48,201 nt of DNA, taken from NCBI GenBank assembly GCA_021740085.1, contig JAIPAL010000010.1, positions 1 through 48,201 of the forward strand, in the 5' to 3' direction. This DNA comes from Crocinitomicaceae bacterium (GTDB taxonomy: Bacteria; Bacteroidota; Bacteroidia; Flavobacteriales_D; Crocinitomicaceae). Shown here piece after piece: positions 1 to 7,009 of this stretch. The notes below the pieces were generated by a model. It was not told the origin of the DNA and did not search any database. It saw nothing but the letters and a program-made list of their open reading frames with translations. Within the stretch, counting starts at the first letter, position 1; each line of letters opens with the position of its first letter. Made by a program: the position numbers and the translations under genes.

Positions 1-374
1 GGCCCTGTAACTCTTGGGAATATACCGGCAACGTTCATGTCTGCAGTGGTGTAAAAGTTTCCATAGGAATCAATTTGAATCGTATACATCAACTGTCCCG
101 CACCATTAGCTTGCGTAAAAAACTCTACTTTTCCACTATTCACAGGTGAAGTCAGTGCACTATTATAAACGCTTCCCGCCGCAGTAAAGCATCCCTCTCC
201 CTCGCCGCCATTTGTATGGCACTGCATACAATTTTGTCCGTTGTTATGGCTGTCATCACCACCAGACGTACTAATGTTAGTCTCCCCGCACCCTTCTTCT
301 TTTTCACAAGAGAAAAAGGAAATAGATAGAACACTTAGCATAAATGAAATGATAATTAATTTTTGAGTTTTCAT
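1..374 (-). CDS. Lipoprotein with a CxxCH haem-binding motif (3' end off the window)
   Basis: I translated 124 codons from the ATG at 374 to the window edge with no stop. The protein opens with a lipoprotein signal (hydrophobic stretch, then FFSC, so Cys23 would be lipidated) followed by an acidic-basic CEKEEG segment. A single CMQCH motif (Cys49, Cys52, His53) is the canonical covalent haem c attachment site. After it comes a beta-rich region with alternating aromatic residues (VEFFTQ, MYTIQI, GNFYTT). It probably is a periplasmic or outer-membrane monohaem c-type cytochrome or related electron carrier. It starts 12 bases after the stop of the thioredoxin-rhodanese lipoprotein gene, so it probably is the next gene of that operon. 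The missing C-terminus prevents a family assignment. The haem motif is seen; the electron-transfer role is inferred. Confidence 0.75.
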   Translation of the reverse strand, partial: MKTQKLIIISFMLSVLSISFFSCEKEEGCGETNISTSGGDDSHNNGQNCMQCHTNGGEGEGCFTAAGSVYNSALTSPVNSGKVEFFTQANGAGQLMYTIQIDSYGNFYTTADMNVAGIFPRVTG

Positions 375-386
375 GTCGTTTCTTTT

Positions 387-1103
387 TTATTGCTTTAGTT
401 GCTGAAGAACAATTTCCTTCTCAACAAACCCAGAATTGACCCATATTAGTGCCTTGTTTTTATAAAGTTGAAGAACGGGCAAGGCATCAATCTTTAATTC
501 TTTGCAAAGTGCTTGGTTGTCGTCTGCGTTGATGCGGATTACTACAACCTTGTCCGCCATGTCTTTTGAAATTTCTTCTAAGTATGGCTTCATTTTTTTG
601 CATGGGGCGCACCAATCAGCATAAAAATCTATGAGCACTAATTTATCGGAGATGAGTAATGCATCAAATTGTTGCTTACTCATTCCGTTTGATACAACTG
701 CGTTGTCGGTGGTTTCAGGAAGATTTGCACCTCTCCATTTCATTATTCCTCCGTCCATTTCATACACTGTCAAGAAACCATCTGAACGCATTTTGTTGGC
801 TGCTGACGAACTTCTACCTCCACTTAAACAGTAAACAAAAACAGGTTTTGATTTGTCAAGCAGTGCAATCTGATTATCAAATTCGGTTCCGTTCCAATCA
901 AAATTATTGGCATTGGCTAAATGTCCTTTTGAAAATTCATCTGGTGTGCGAACGTCTACAATTGTAGCAGTTTTAAGTTCTTTTATCTTGGTGGAAAACT
1001 CAATTGCCGATAGCATACTCTGATTGCTCTGAGTCTGTCCGTTTGTGCAACTTACTAATAATAGCGTAATTACGGCAAAACGGATAGTTAGTCTACTTTT
1101 CAT
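387..1103 (-). CDS. Rhodanese-thioredoxin fusion lipoprotein
   Basis: 238 residues. Residues 1-19 form a lipoprotein signal ending LLLVSC (Cys19). Residues about 30-130 are a rhodanese domain with the VDVRTPDEFSKGH motif and an active-site loop CLSGGRS (Cys92). Residues about 140-238 are a thioredoxin domain with WCAPC (Cys165, Cys168) and the cis-Pro segment DALPV. Rhodaneses carry sulfane sulfur as a cysteine persulfide, and thioredoxins reduce disulfides and persulfides. Having both on one membrane-anchored chain suggests persulfide or disulfide handling in the periplasm (inference). It lies after two stand-alone rhodanese genes in the same direction, with a 119-base gap upstream, and is followed closely by the CxxCH lipoprotein gene. 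Both catalytic cysteine sets look intact. Confidence 0.9.
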   Translation of the reverse strand: MKSRLTIRFAVITLLLVSCTNGQTQSNQSMLSAIEFSTKIKELKTATIVDVRTPDEFSKGHLANANNFDWNGTEFDNQIALLDKSKPVFVYCLSGGRSSSAANKMRSDGFLTVYEMDGGIMKWRGANLPETTDNAVVSNGMSKQQFDALLISDKLVLIDFYADWCAPCKKMKPYLEEISKDMADKVVVIRINADDNQALCKELKIDALPVLQLYKNKALIWVNSGFVEKEIVLQQLKQ

Positions 1104-1222
1104 TTTATTTATATATTGATTAATTAATATCTATTATATAGTTCAAGCACTCTCTATATTTAAGTGTTACCGCCTGTAATATTTATCCGCTCCAAGGATT
1201 ATTGTAAAATTGCTGCTACGAA

Positions 1223-1537
1223 CTACTTAATCTTGTGTTGTAAGCTGCTCCATCCTCCGCCATTATAAACTATAGCATAACCATTTGATAAGAGAATGTT
1301 TTTTGCGGAAGCACTTCGCATACCACTTGCACAACACGTAATTATTGTTTTGTCTTTTCGCAGTTTGCTTAAATTACTTTTTAAGGTATCGACCGGAATG
1401 TTGATGGATCCTTTTATGTGTCCACCATTGTATTCTCCCTTGCTTCGGACATCTAAGATGATGGCGCCTTGCTTTACTAAATCGGCAAAGTCAACTTTTG
1501 CTCCGAATCCAAGCAGTTTTTTAATTGTATTTATCAT
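1223..1537 (-). CDS. Single-domain rhodanese
   Basis: 104 residues with no signal peptide. It has the rhodanese pattern ILDVRSKGEYNGGHIKGSINIPV followed by the active-site loop CASGMRS, with Cys69 as the expected persulfide carrier. Cys68 immediately precedes it, giving a vicinal Cys-Cys pair. The length matches a GlpE/PspE-type single-domain sulfurtransferase. The N-terminal segment MINTIKKLLGFGAK is amphipathic and could touch the membrane, but no cleavage site is visible. The ATG is 2 bases after the stop of the upstream rhodanese gene, so the two are probably co-transcribed and translationally coupled. It probably is a cytoplasmic sulfurtransferase; the acceptor is unknown. Confidence 0.9.
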   Translation of the reverse strand: MINTIKKLLGFGAKVDFADLVKQGAIILDVRSKGEYNGGHIKGSINIPVDTLKSNLSKLRKDKTIITCCASGMRSASAKNILLSNGYAIVYNGGGWSSLQHKIK

Positions 1538-1539
1538 TT

Positions 1540-1824
1540 TTAGTGTGTTTTAGTTTGAATGTAATTGACATCCAACCAAGAGCCAGCGTTGAAACAATCG
1601 ATTCCATGGTGTGATAGAAATTGAGCAGCATGCCCACTTCTTCCCCCACTTGCACAACAGAGAACCAGGGGTTGTTTCATGGCCTTTAACTCATCCATCC
1701 GACTTTCAATTTCTTGTAACGGAATGTTTATTGATCCATCTACATGGCCCCCATTAAATTCCTCTTTCGTCCTAACATCTACGATCGTCCCTTGTTTTTC
1801 TTTGATGATTTTTTCTTTGTCCAT
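1540..1824 (-). CDS. Single-domain rhodanese
   Basis: 94 residues, almost a minimal rhodanese fold: IVDVRTKEEFNGGHVDGSINIPL near the start and CASGGRS as the active-site loop (Cys57, preceded by Cys56). It is a clear paralogue of the next gene downstream; both share the NGGHxxGSINIP segment and the Cys-Cys active site, so a local duplication is likely. It begins 2 bases after the DUF6132-like membrane protein gene, so it sits inside a compact operon. No signal peptide is visible, so cytoplasmic location is inferred. Confidence 0.9.
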   Translation of the reverse strand: MDKEKIIKEKQGTIVDVRTKEEFNGGHVDGSINIPLQEIESRMDELKAMKQPLVLCCASGGRSGHAAQFLSHHGIDCFNAGSWLDVNYIQTKTH

Positions 1825-1826
1825 GA

Positions 1827-2030
1827 TTATTGTTTTATGGTTTTGTCTTTTTGAAACATACTGACTAATAAGCCACCCATCATTGCTCCATACAATCCAC
1901 TGTTAATCGGATTTGATGTAATGGCACAATTACCACTGGTGCACCCTACAAAATAGTAGTAGAGATATCCTCCAATCGCACCAACAATTATTCCTATTAT
2001 GCTTAGCTTATATTTTGTGATAAATTTCAT
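1827..2030 (-). CDS. Small two-helix membrane protein, DUF6132-like
   Basis: 67 residues with two predicted membrane helices (about residues 9-28 and 43-58). They are joined by a short loop containing GCTSGNCAITSNP, with Cys30 and Cys35. This arrangement (glycine-rich first helix, a CxxGxC loop, a second helix with YGAMMGG) matches my recollection of the Bacteroidota DUF6132 family, whose function I do not know. It is the first gene after the Crp/Fnr-type regulator and is packed against two rhodanese genes. The paired loop cysteines could exchange sulfur or disulfides with the neighbouring rhodaneses; this is inference from context only. Confidence 0.75.
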   Translation of the reverse strand: MKFITKYKLSIIGIIVGAIGGYLYYYFVGCTSGNCAITSNPINSGLYGAMMGGLLVSMFQKDKTIKQ

Positions 2031-2130
2031 TTGCTACTTTTTAGTTCCGCCGTGTATTTTTTTTAGGTACTTAGTTAAAATTACATGATACAAAGATCCA
2101 TAGTTTCTTTTTATTGCACAGCTACTTTTG

Positions 2131-2144
2131 TTACATAAGTGTAA
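2131..2144. promoter_or_regulatory. Inverted repeat TTACA-N4-TGTAA at the end of the Crp/Fnr-type gene
   Basis: A perfect 5+5 inverted repeat with a four-base spacer covers the stop codon of the regulator gene, about 100 bases before the start of the DUF6132-rhodanese block. Its size and two-fold symmetry resemble Crp/Fnr-family sites, and a weak -7-like GATCTTTG (minus strand, 2091-2098) lies downstream at a plausible distance. Short repeats of this kind occur often by chance in AT-rich DNA, so this is only a candidate operator. Confidence 0.25.
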
Positions 2145-2751
2145 TTTTATTTCTACCGAGTTTTACAAAGCCATTATCTTCCATTTGTTTCAGAAGTCGA
2201 GAAACAACTACACGTGCAGTACCCATTTCGTTCGCTAATTGTTCGTGCGTAACAACGAGCGTTTCACTTTGGGTTATTTCGCACTTCTTTTTTATAAAGT
2301 TGATAAGTCGTTCATCCATTTTTTTGAATGCTACGGCATTTACGACTTCTAACAATTCCTCAAATCGTTTGTGGTACAATCTAAAAATATAATCTAACCA
2401 CTCGGGAAACTCTTTAATGAGAAAGCTTATCTTATCAATAGGAATGAATAGAACCTCTGTTTCTTCTTCTGCTACGGCTTTTATTTTGCTTGTTTCGTGA
2501 TGCATGCCTCCTAAAAAAGACATAATACAACTTTCGCCTGCTTTGATATAATAAAGTAAAATTTCTCTCCCGTCTTCATCAGTACGCATTACGCGAATGC
2601 TACCTGTAGTGACTATAGGAATGGCTTTAATATAGGAGTTGTCATTAAGAATGATATCACCTTCGGAAAATGTTTTCGCGAATCCAAACTCGAACAGCTT
2701 TTGTCTTATTAAAGGGGATGATTTGAATTCAACAATTTCGTTTAGCTCCAT
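2131..2751 (-). CDS. Crp/Fnr-family transcriptional regulator
   Basis: 206 residues. Residues about 20-120 form a cyclic-nucleotide-binding-type beta roll (GDIILNDNSYIKAIPIVTTGSI as its first part). A dimer helix follows, then a C-terminal winged helix (residues about 165-206) with the recognition-helix segment GTARVVVSRLLKQMEDNG. There is no N-terminal cluster of cysteines (only Cys75 and Cys157), so it is not an oxygen-sensing [4Fe-4S] FNR of the E. coli type; the ligand is unknown. It lies 12 bases after the CDF transporter gene and about 100 bases before the DUF6132-rhodanese genes, so control of that block is the natural guess. A palindrome lies over its own stop codon. Confidence 0.88.
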   Translation of the reverse strand: MELNEIVEFKSSPLIRQKLFEFGFAKTFSEGDIILNDNSYIKAIPIVTTGSIRVMRTDEDGREILLYYIKAGESCIMSFLGGMHHETSKIKAVAEEETEVLFIPIDKISFLIKEFPEWLDYIFRLYHKRFEELLEVVNAVAFKKMDERLINFIKKKCEITQSETLVVTHEQLANEMGTARVVVSRLLKQMEDNGFVKLGRNKITLM

Positions 2752-2763
2752 GTTAGTTATACT

Positions 2764-3639
2764 TTATTCAGTTGGTTCAATATGGATCAATACATGCCCC
2801 AATTGAGGTATGTCATTTCGAAGTACGTCTTTGAGTTGGTGTGCAATTTCGTGTCCTTGTTTGACGCTAATTTCAGCATTAACGGTTGCATGTAAGTCGA
2901 CGTGATAGATCATCCCGGATTTTCTAACAAAACATTTTTCCGTTCCTTCAACGCCTTCCACAGTAAGCGAGACTTTTCTAATCTCTTCAATAAGGTCATC
3001 ATAAAGATGTTCATCCATAATTTCTCCGAGCGCGGGTCTAAAAATCAAATAGCTATTATAAAGAATGAACCCCGAAGCAAATAATGCGGCCCAGTCATCG
3101 GCAGTCTCGTACCCTTTTCCAAAATACAAGGCAATGGAAATTCCGATTAATGCACTCACGGAAGTTAAGGCATCGCTTCTATGGTGCCAGGCATCCGCCT
3201 TTAGGGAAGAACTGTTAGTTTCTATCGCTTTTTTCATAACCAGCTGAAATGAAATTTCTTTCCAGATGATTAAAGGCACAAGAATAAAAAGTGTCCAGGT
3301 TTTCGGTAAGGCATGAGGCGTTCCAATATTATGAATGCTTTCGTAAGCAATAATGGAGGCGGAGGTTATTAAAAAACCAACCACCAAAAAGGTAATCAAT
3401 GGCTCGGCTCTTCCATGTCCGTAAGGATGGTTTTTATCCGCAGGTTTGTTCGCATATTTTAATCCAAACAATACTAAAAAGGAAGCAAAGATATCTGTCG
3501 TTGATTCGATAGCATCTGCAATTAGCGCGTACGAATTACCAAAAAATCCAGCAAGGCCTTTTATAATAGCGAGAATTGTATTCCCGATTATACTAAAATA
3601 GGTGGCCTTGATTGCTGTTTGCTCGTGACTTGTAGTCAT
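2764..3639 (-). CDS. Cation diffusion facilitator (CDF) metal efflux transporter
   Basis: 291 residues, the usual length for a bacterial CDF protein: about six membrane helices and a C-terminal cytoplasmic ferredoxin-like domain (residues about 205-291, ending HVLIHIEP). The metal-site motifs are visible: ADAIESTTD in helix 2 (Glu45, Asp49) and HHRSD in helix 5 (His152, Asp156). Position 45, an Asp in E. coli FieF, is Glu here, which may change metal preference. HPYGHGRAEP between helices 2 and 3 is a family hallmark. It exports divalent cations such as Zn, Fe or Mn in exchange for protons. It is the first gene of the block that continues into the Crp/Fnr-type regulator. Confidence 0.92.
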   Translation of the reverse strand: MTTSHEQTAIKATYFSIIGNTILAIIKGLAGFFGNSYALIADAIESTTDIFASFLVLFGLKYANKPADKNHPYGHGRAEPLITFLVVGFLITSASIIAYESIHNIGTPHALPKTWTLFILVPLIIWKEISFQLVMKKAIETNSSSLKADAWHHRSDALTSVSALIGISIALYFGKGYETADDWAALFASGFILYNSYLIFRPALGEIMDEHLYDDLIEEIRKVSLTVEGVEGTEKCFVRKSGMIYHVDLHATVNAEISVKQGHEIAHQLKDVLRNDIPQLGHVLIHIEPTE

Positions 3640-3715
3640 AGATTATCGTGTGCTTTTCTACTATATTATTATACATTCTTGCAAGTCGATTCGTAATAAT
3701 AATCAGCTACAATTA

Positions 3716-3741
3716 CAAAGGTACTTAAATGCATAGAACAA
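3716..3741 (-). promoter_or_regulatory. Candidate promoter of the CDF transporter block
   Basis: On the minus strand TACCTTTG (3723-3716) matches the Bacteroidota -7 consensus TAnnTTTG. A TTG lies upstream (3741-3739), but the 15-base spacer is shorter than the usual 17-23. It would give a leader of roughly 70 bases before the ATG at 3639. Confidence 0.35.
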
Positions 3742-3826
3742 TCATTTAGCATCTCTACGATAGTTTAAGGACGATGAGTTTTAGACTTATGAATGATATC
3801 TATCTCGTTAATAAGCAGGTATGAAA

Positions 3827-5584
3827 TCAATGAAATATATGAAAAAAACCATGTAGCGTGTATAAGGATTTTTTAGCATCATCGTATTCGTATTTAATAC
3901 TGGAGGGAATCACAGTATAAAAATATACGCCATCAGTCAGTTTCACTCCATTTTGATCGTTGCCTGCCCAATCGTTTTGATAGTCGTCGTTTTCATATAG
4001 TAGAACGCCCCATCTATTAAAAATTCTTAATTGAACGGATTCATAATCTTGTAAATTTGTTACCAAGAAGTAATCATTTATTCCATCTCCATTTATGGTC
4101 ATAACGTTGGGCGCTTCAAGCGGACATTGATTATATACGAAGATTTCGTTTGAAGAGATTGTTTTGCCACAGGCATCTAACACCTCAAGCGAATAAAGAT
4201 TTAGGTTTGGATTTAATAATGCGCCGTTGAGTTGGATGCTATCATTATTTGGAAGCCCTCCTGGCTCCCAATCATAATTATAAGGAGGCATCCCGTTGCT
4301 GACTTGACACCACAAATTAGCGGTCTCACCCATCATGCCGCACAAATTCAAGGAATCGATATAAACCATTTCGAGAACTTGGTAATCAATTAAATTTAAC
4401 GCGATGGATGTTGTATCGAATGTGCCATCACATGGATTTGGAACGATTACGCTAAAATAAACTGTTTCAGTATCTTCAATTAAGGCGTCAAATAATGCTT
4501 CAATTCCAATAGTATCCGCAAAAACGCCAATTGGAATCACAAGGGAGTCTAGAATAAAAGGATAATCCACACCATTACTTGCTGATCCGCCCAATTGAAT
4601 TTGAACGACGAGTGCTTCTGTTGTATCGGTCCGAGAAATTATAAATCCAGCATATCCGCAATCTTCAATGAGTTGAGGAGGTCCGGTGATATTTACGCTA
4701 ATAGGAATATCCACCTGACAAGAGACGACCCTAAATGCGAAGGTTCGAATTTTTGTGTTGATGAGCACTCCATTTCTATATTCTTTTACGGCCACCCCAG
4801 CTACGTAATTCCCTATTAAATTTGGCGAAAAAGTCACCATTCCTGTTTGACTATTAACTGTTACCGATGATCCCGTTCCAAAAGGCACTAAGGAAGAATA
4901 GGTCGGATTCCACAAGACATCTTGGTAGGGTGGTGGACTTTCAGGATTAGGCGTTACATTCCCAACACTCCCACCAAGTAAGGGTGCTGCTAATTCATAA
5001 ACTAAGGAGTCGCCGTCGGGATCAAAGGCTGAATGGTCAAAGTTCAAGGTGTTTTGCGCGCATAATACCAAAGGAGGGTAGTTAATGAAGCGTGCTCCTT
5101 GATTATTCACCGGGATTAAGTCCGATCCAGGAACAAAGGTTGTTAGGGTAATGCCATTACTTGCAGGATCTACAATATTATCGATATTTCCCGCCCAGCA
5201 ACATCTTTGATAAGAAATATGGTAACCCATGGCATTCATGGGCAGATAAATGGTGTCTATATAAACGCCTTTTTCAACACAAATATTATTCGGTGGGGTT
5301 ACACAAGGGTCATCATAAACAATGGGCAATATATTACTGCTAAAAAGATTTATTACATATTCACCATAATAAGAGCCATCGCCATTAAAAACAGTAAATG
5401 CAAGGGGATTGTCATATCCTGTTGCACTATTACAATCCCGATATATTTCCAAGGTAACTTTATACATGTTATTTCCTAATGAATCATAATAAATTTCACC
5501 CCCAAGAATATGGGTAGCAAAAGATAGATTGCTAAGAAACAATGTCAGAATGACGGAAATAATTAAACTAAATCTTTTAATCAT
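3827..5584 (-). CDS. Secreted multidomain protein with T9SS type B (gliding-motility-associated) C-terminus
   Basis: 585 residues with a signal peptide of about 23 residues ending SFA. The mature N-terminus THILGGEIYYDSLGNNMYKV starts a domain seen at the head of many large Bacteroidota adhesin-like proteins. Immunoglobulin-like beta domains follow, including a region around residues 300-400 resembling a Calx-beta or PKD-like repeat (DTTEALVVQIQLGGSASNGVDY). The last 95 or so residues, from APNVMTINGDGINDYF through IFNRWG to DGVYFYTV, are the type B sorting domain often called gliding-motility-associated C-terminal domain. It is probably exported by the T9SS and placed on the surface. Calling it an adhesin is inference. 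Confidence 0.85.
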   Translation of the reverse strand: MIKRFSLIISVILTLFLSNLSFATHILGGEIYYDSLGNNMYKVTLEIYRDCNSATGYDNPLAFTVFNGDGSYYGEYVINLFSSNILPIVYDDPCVTPPNNICVEKGVYIDTIYLPMNAMGYHISYQRCCWAGNIDNIVDPASNGITLTTFVPGSDLIPVNNQGARFINYPPLVLCAQNTLNFDHSAFDPDGDSLVYELAAPLLGGSVGNVTPNPESPPPYQDVLWNPTYSSLVPFGTGSSVTVNSQTGMVTFSPNLIGNYVAGVAVKEYRNGVLINTKIRTFAFRVVSCQVDIPISVNITGPPQLIEDCGYAGFIISRTDTTEALVVQIQLGGSASNGVDYPFILDSLVIPIGVFADTIGIEALFDALIEDTETVYFSVIVPNPCDGTFDTTSIALNLIDYQVLEMVYIDSLNLCGMMGETANLWCQVSNGMPPYNYDWEPGGLPNNDSIQLNGALLNPNLNLYSLEVLDACGKTISSNEIFVYNQCPLEAPNVMTINGDGINDYFLVTNLQDYESVQLRIFNRWGVLLYENDDYQNDWAGNDQNGVKLTDGVYFYTVIPSSIKYEYDDAKKSLYTLHGFFHIFH

Positions 5585-5637
5585 TTAAGGAGATTATTGT
5601 AGGTAAACACAGCTTAATTCTCGGGAAACAATTCATC

Positions 5638-6837
5638 CTAGTCAACTATAAATATTCTATCAGTACTTCCATCAGAATAGATATAGAAAAGAAGTATATT
5701 TTTCTTTTCTGCAACTTCACGTCCCGTTAAATCAACGATTTTAAGTAAGGACCTCGTTGGTAAGAATTGTTCTCCCAATCCGCTATTTAATACTTGTAAA
5801 GTTAAGACGCTAATACTATCGCAACTATTTGCGTTGGAAACAGTATCTGTATAAATCCCACTTTGCGTATAAGTCTGACCATTGAACGGCCAAGTATATG
5901 TATTGTTTGCTGTAATAGATTGCTGCCCAAATAGATAGTTGTTTACAATTAATGGCTCTGAAACAGTGTCACAGATCAGTCCATTGCAAGCTATTAGATT
6001 AACATTGTATGTTCCAGGAGTTGAAAAACATATATTGGTTGGATTGGCAAGTGTTGAATTGGTTCCATTGCCAAAATCCCAGAAATAGGTTGTTGCACCA
6101 ACACTTACATTATTCATGTTAATGCAGTCATCAGGGCAAATACCATTTTGATTTAAGTTGAATGCAGCACTTACGGTAGGGTTCGAAGGATAGGTGATTT
6201 TTAAATTATTTAAAGCTAAAGAGGGATCAGAGCCCGCCCCATCATTATCATTCTCCCATTGAAAACCGAGTCTTAATGTGGTGATGTTATAACAGTTAGG
6301 AGGCAAAAGAATACTGCTGTTGGTCCATAAACCTTGTCCTCCGGCACAAGTGCCTGCAGGATTAATGAGTTGTAAATTGGTCCATGTAAGTCCCGCATCG
6401 GTACTGTAAATAACTTTTCCAAAATCAAATCCCGCTTGACCAATTCCAATATAATCAAAAGAAAGAGTAAGATTGCTGGTATTTAGCGTATTAATATTAC
6501 TTGTCATAAGTGCGCGCTTATGAGTTGTACAGTCAAAAAAACCAAGTCCTCCATCACCAGCATTATAAATAGCGCCAGTGCCTGCACACCATGATCCTTG
6601 ACAGCTAATATGAAGTGTTTTATTGCCATTAGATGCTATACCACAACCACCAGCAACCACACCGCCTTCGGCATCAGAAATCACCCAAAGATTGGCATCG
6701 AGCGCATTCACTCCATTTACGACATTTAAATTCCAATTGGCTGGATTCTCGAAATCATCTTGCCAAACAATTGTTTGGGCCTGTGATTGAAAAATAGCTA
6801 GTAATAAGGTGGCAATTAGGGTAAAATTCTTATACAT
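5638..6837 (-). CDS. Secreted PKD-domain protein with T9SS type A-like C-terminus
   Basis: 399 residues from the ATG at 6837; an in-frame GTG at 6855 would add six residues before the signal peptide and is less likely. The signal peptide ends QSQA-Q. Residues about 25-220 form a beta-rich domain that begins IVWQDDFENPANWNL and looks like a jelly-roll or MAM-like fold. Residues about 222-305 are a PKD domain (YFWDFGNGTNS, FSTPGTYNVNLIACN). The C-terminus has KIVDLTGREV followed by LLFYIYSDGSTDRIFIVD, a variant type A sorting signal in which the usual YPNP segment is absent. It probably is surface-exposed or released; a ligand cannot be named. It has its own well-matched promoter. Confidence 0.8.
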   Translation of the reverse strand: MYKNFTLIATLLLAIFQSQAQTIVWQDDFENPANWNLNVVNGVNALDANLWVISDAEGGVVAGGCGIASNGNKTLHISCQGSWCAGTGAIYNAGDGGLGFFDCTTHKRALMTSNINTLNTSNLTLSFDYIGIGQAGFDFGKVIYSTDAGLTWTNLQLINPAGTCAGGQGLWTNSSILLPPNCYNITTLRLGFQWENDNDGAGSDPSLALNNLKITYPSNPTVSAAFNLNQNGICPDDCINMNNVSVGATTYFWDFGNGTNSTLANPTNICFSTPGTYNVNLIACNGLICDTVSEPLIVNNYLFGQQSITANNTYTWPFNGQTYTQSGIYTDTVSNANSCDSISVLTLQVLNSGLGEQFLPTRSLLKIVDLTGREVAEKKNILLFYIYSDGSTDRIFIVD

Positions 6838-6879
6838 AAATTTAGATATTAACACTACAATAATATAGTATTGTTAAAT

Positions 6880-6910
6880 CAAATATATGGAATTTTGTTT
6901 AGCATCGCAA
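6880..6910 (-). promoter_or_regulatory. Promoter of the PKD-domain protein gene
   Basis: On the minus strand TTG (6910-6908), a 20-base spacer and TATATTTG (6887-6880) together match the Bacteroidota housekeeping promoter TTG-N19-21-TAnnTTTG. The predicted start is near 6875, leaving a leader of about 38 bases to the ATG at 6837. It is one of the two best promoter matches in the window. Confidence 0.55.
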
Positions 6911-7009
6911 AATTGTAAGCGAAACATTACTGCAGAGAAACTTAATTAATCAATTACCCTAACATTCTGAATAAAGCGTGGAGCAATGCGATAACAAATA
7001 CAAAAAAGC

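Noticed and set aside
152-334. Short minus-strand frame at the left edge
   Set aside because: It is out of frame with the lipoprotein reading from 374, which has a signal peptide and a CxxCH motif and is clearly the real gene.
1170-1182. TTACC-GCC-TGTAA near the thioredoxin-rhodanese gene as a second Crp/Fnr-type site
   Set aside because: The spacer and one arm differ from the palindrome at 2131-2144, so it does not support a shared motif.
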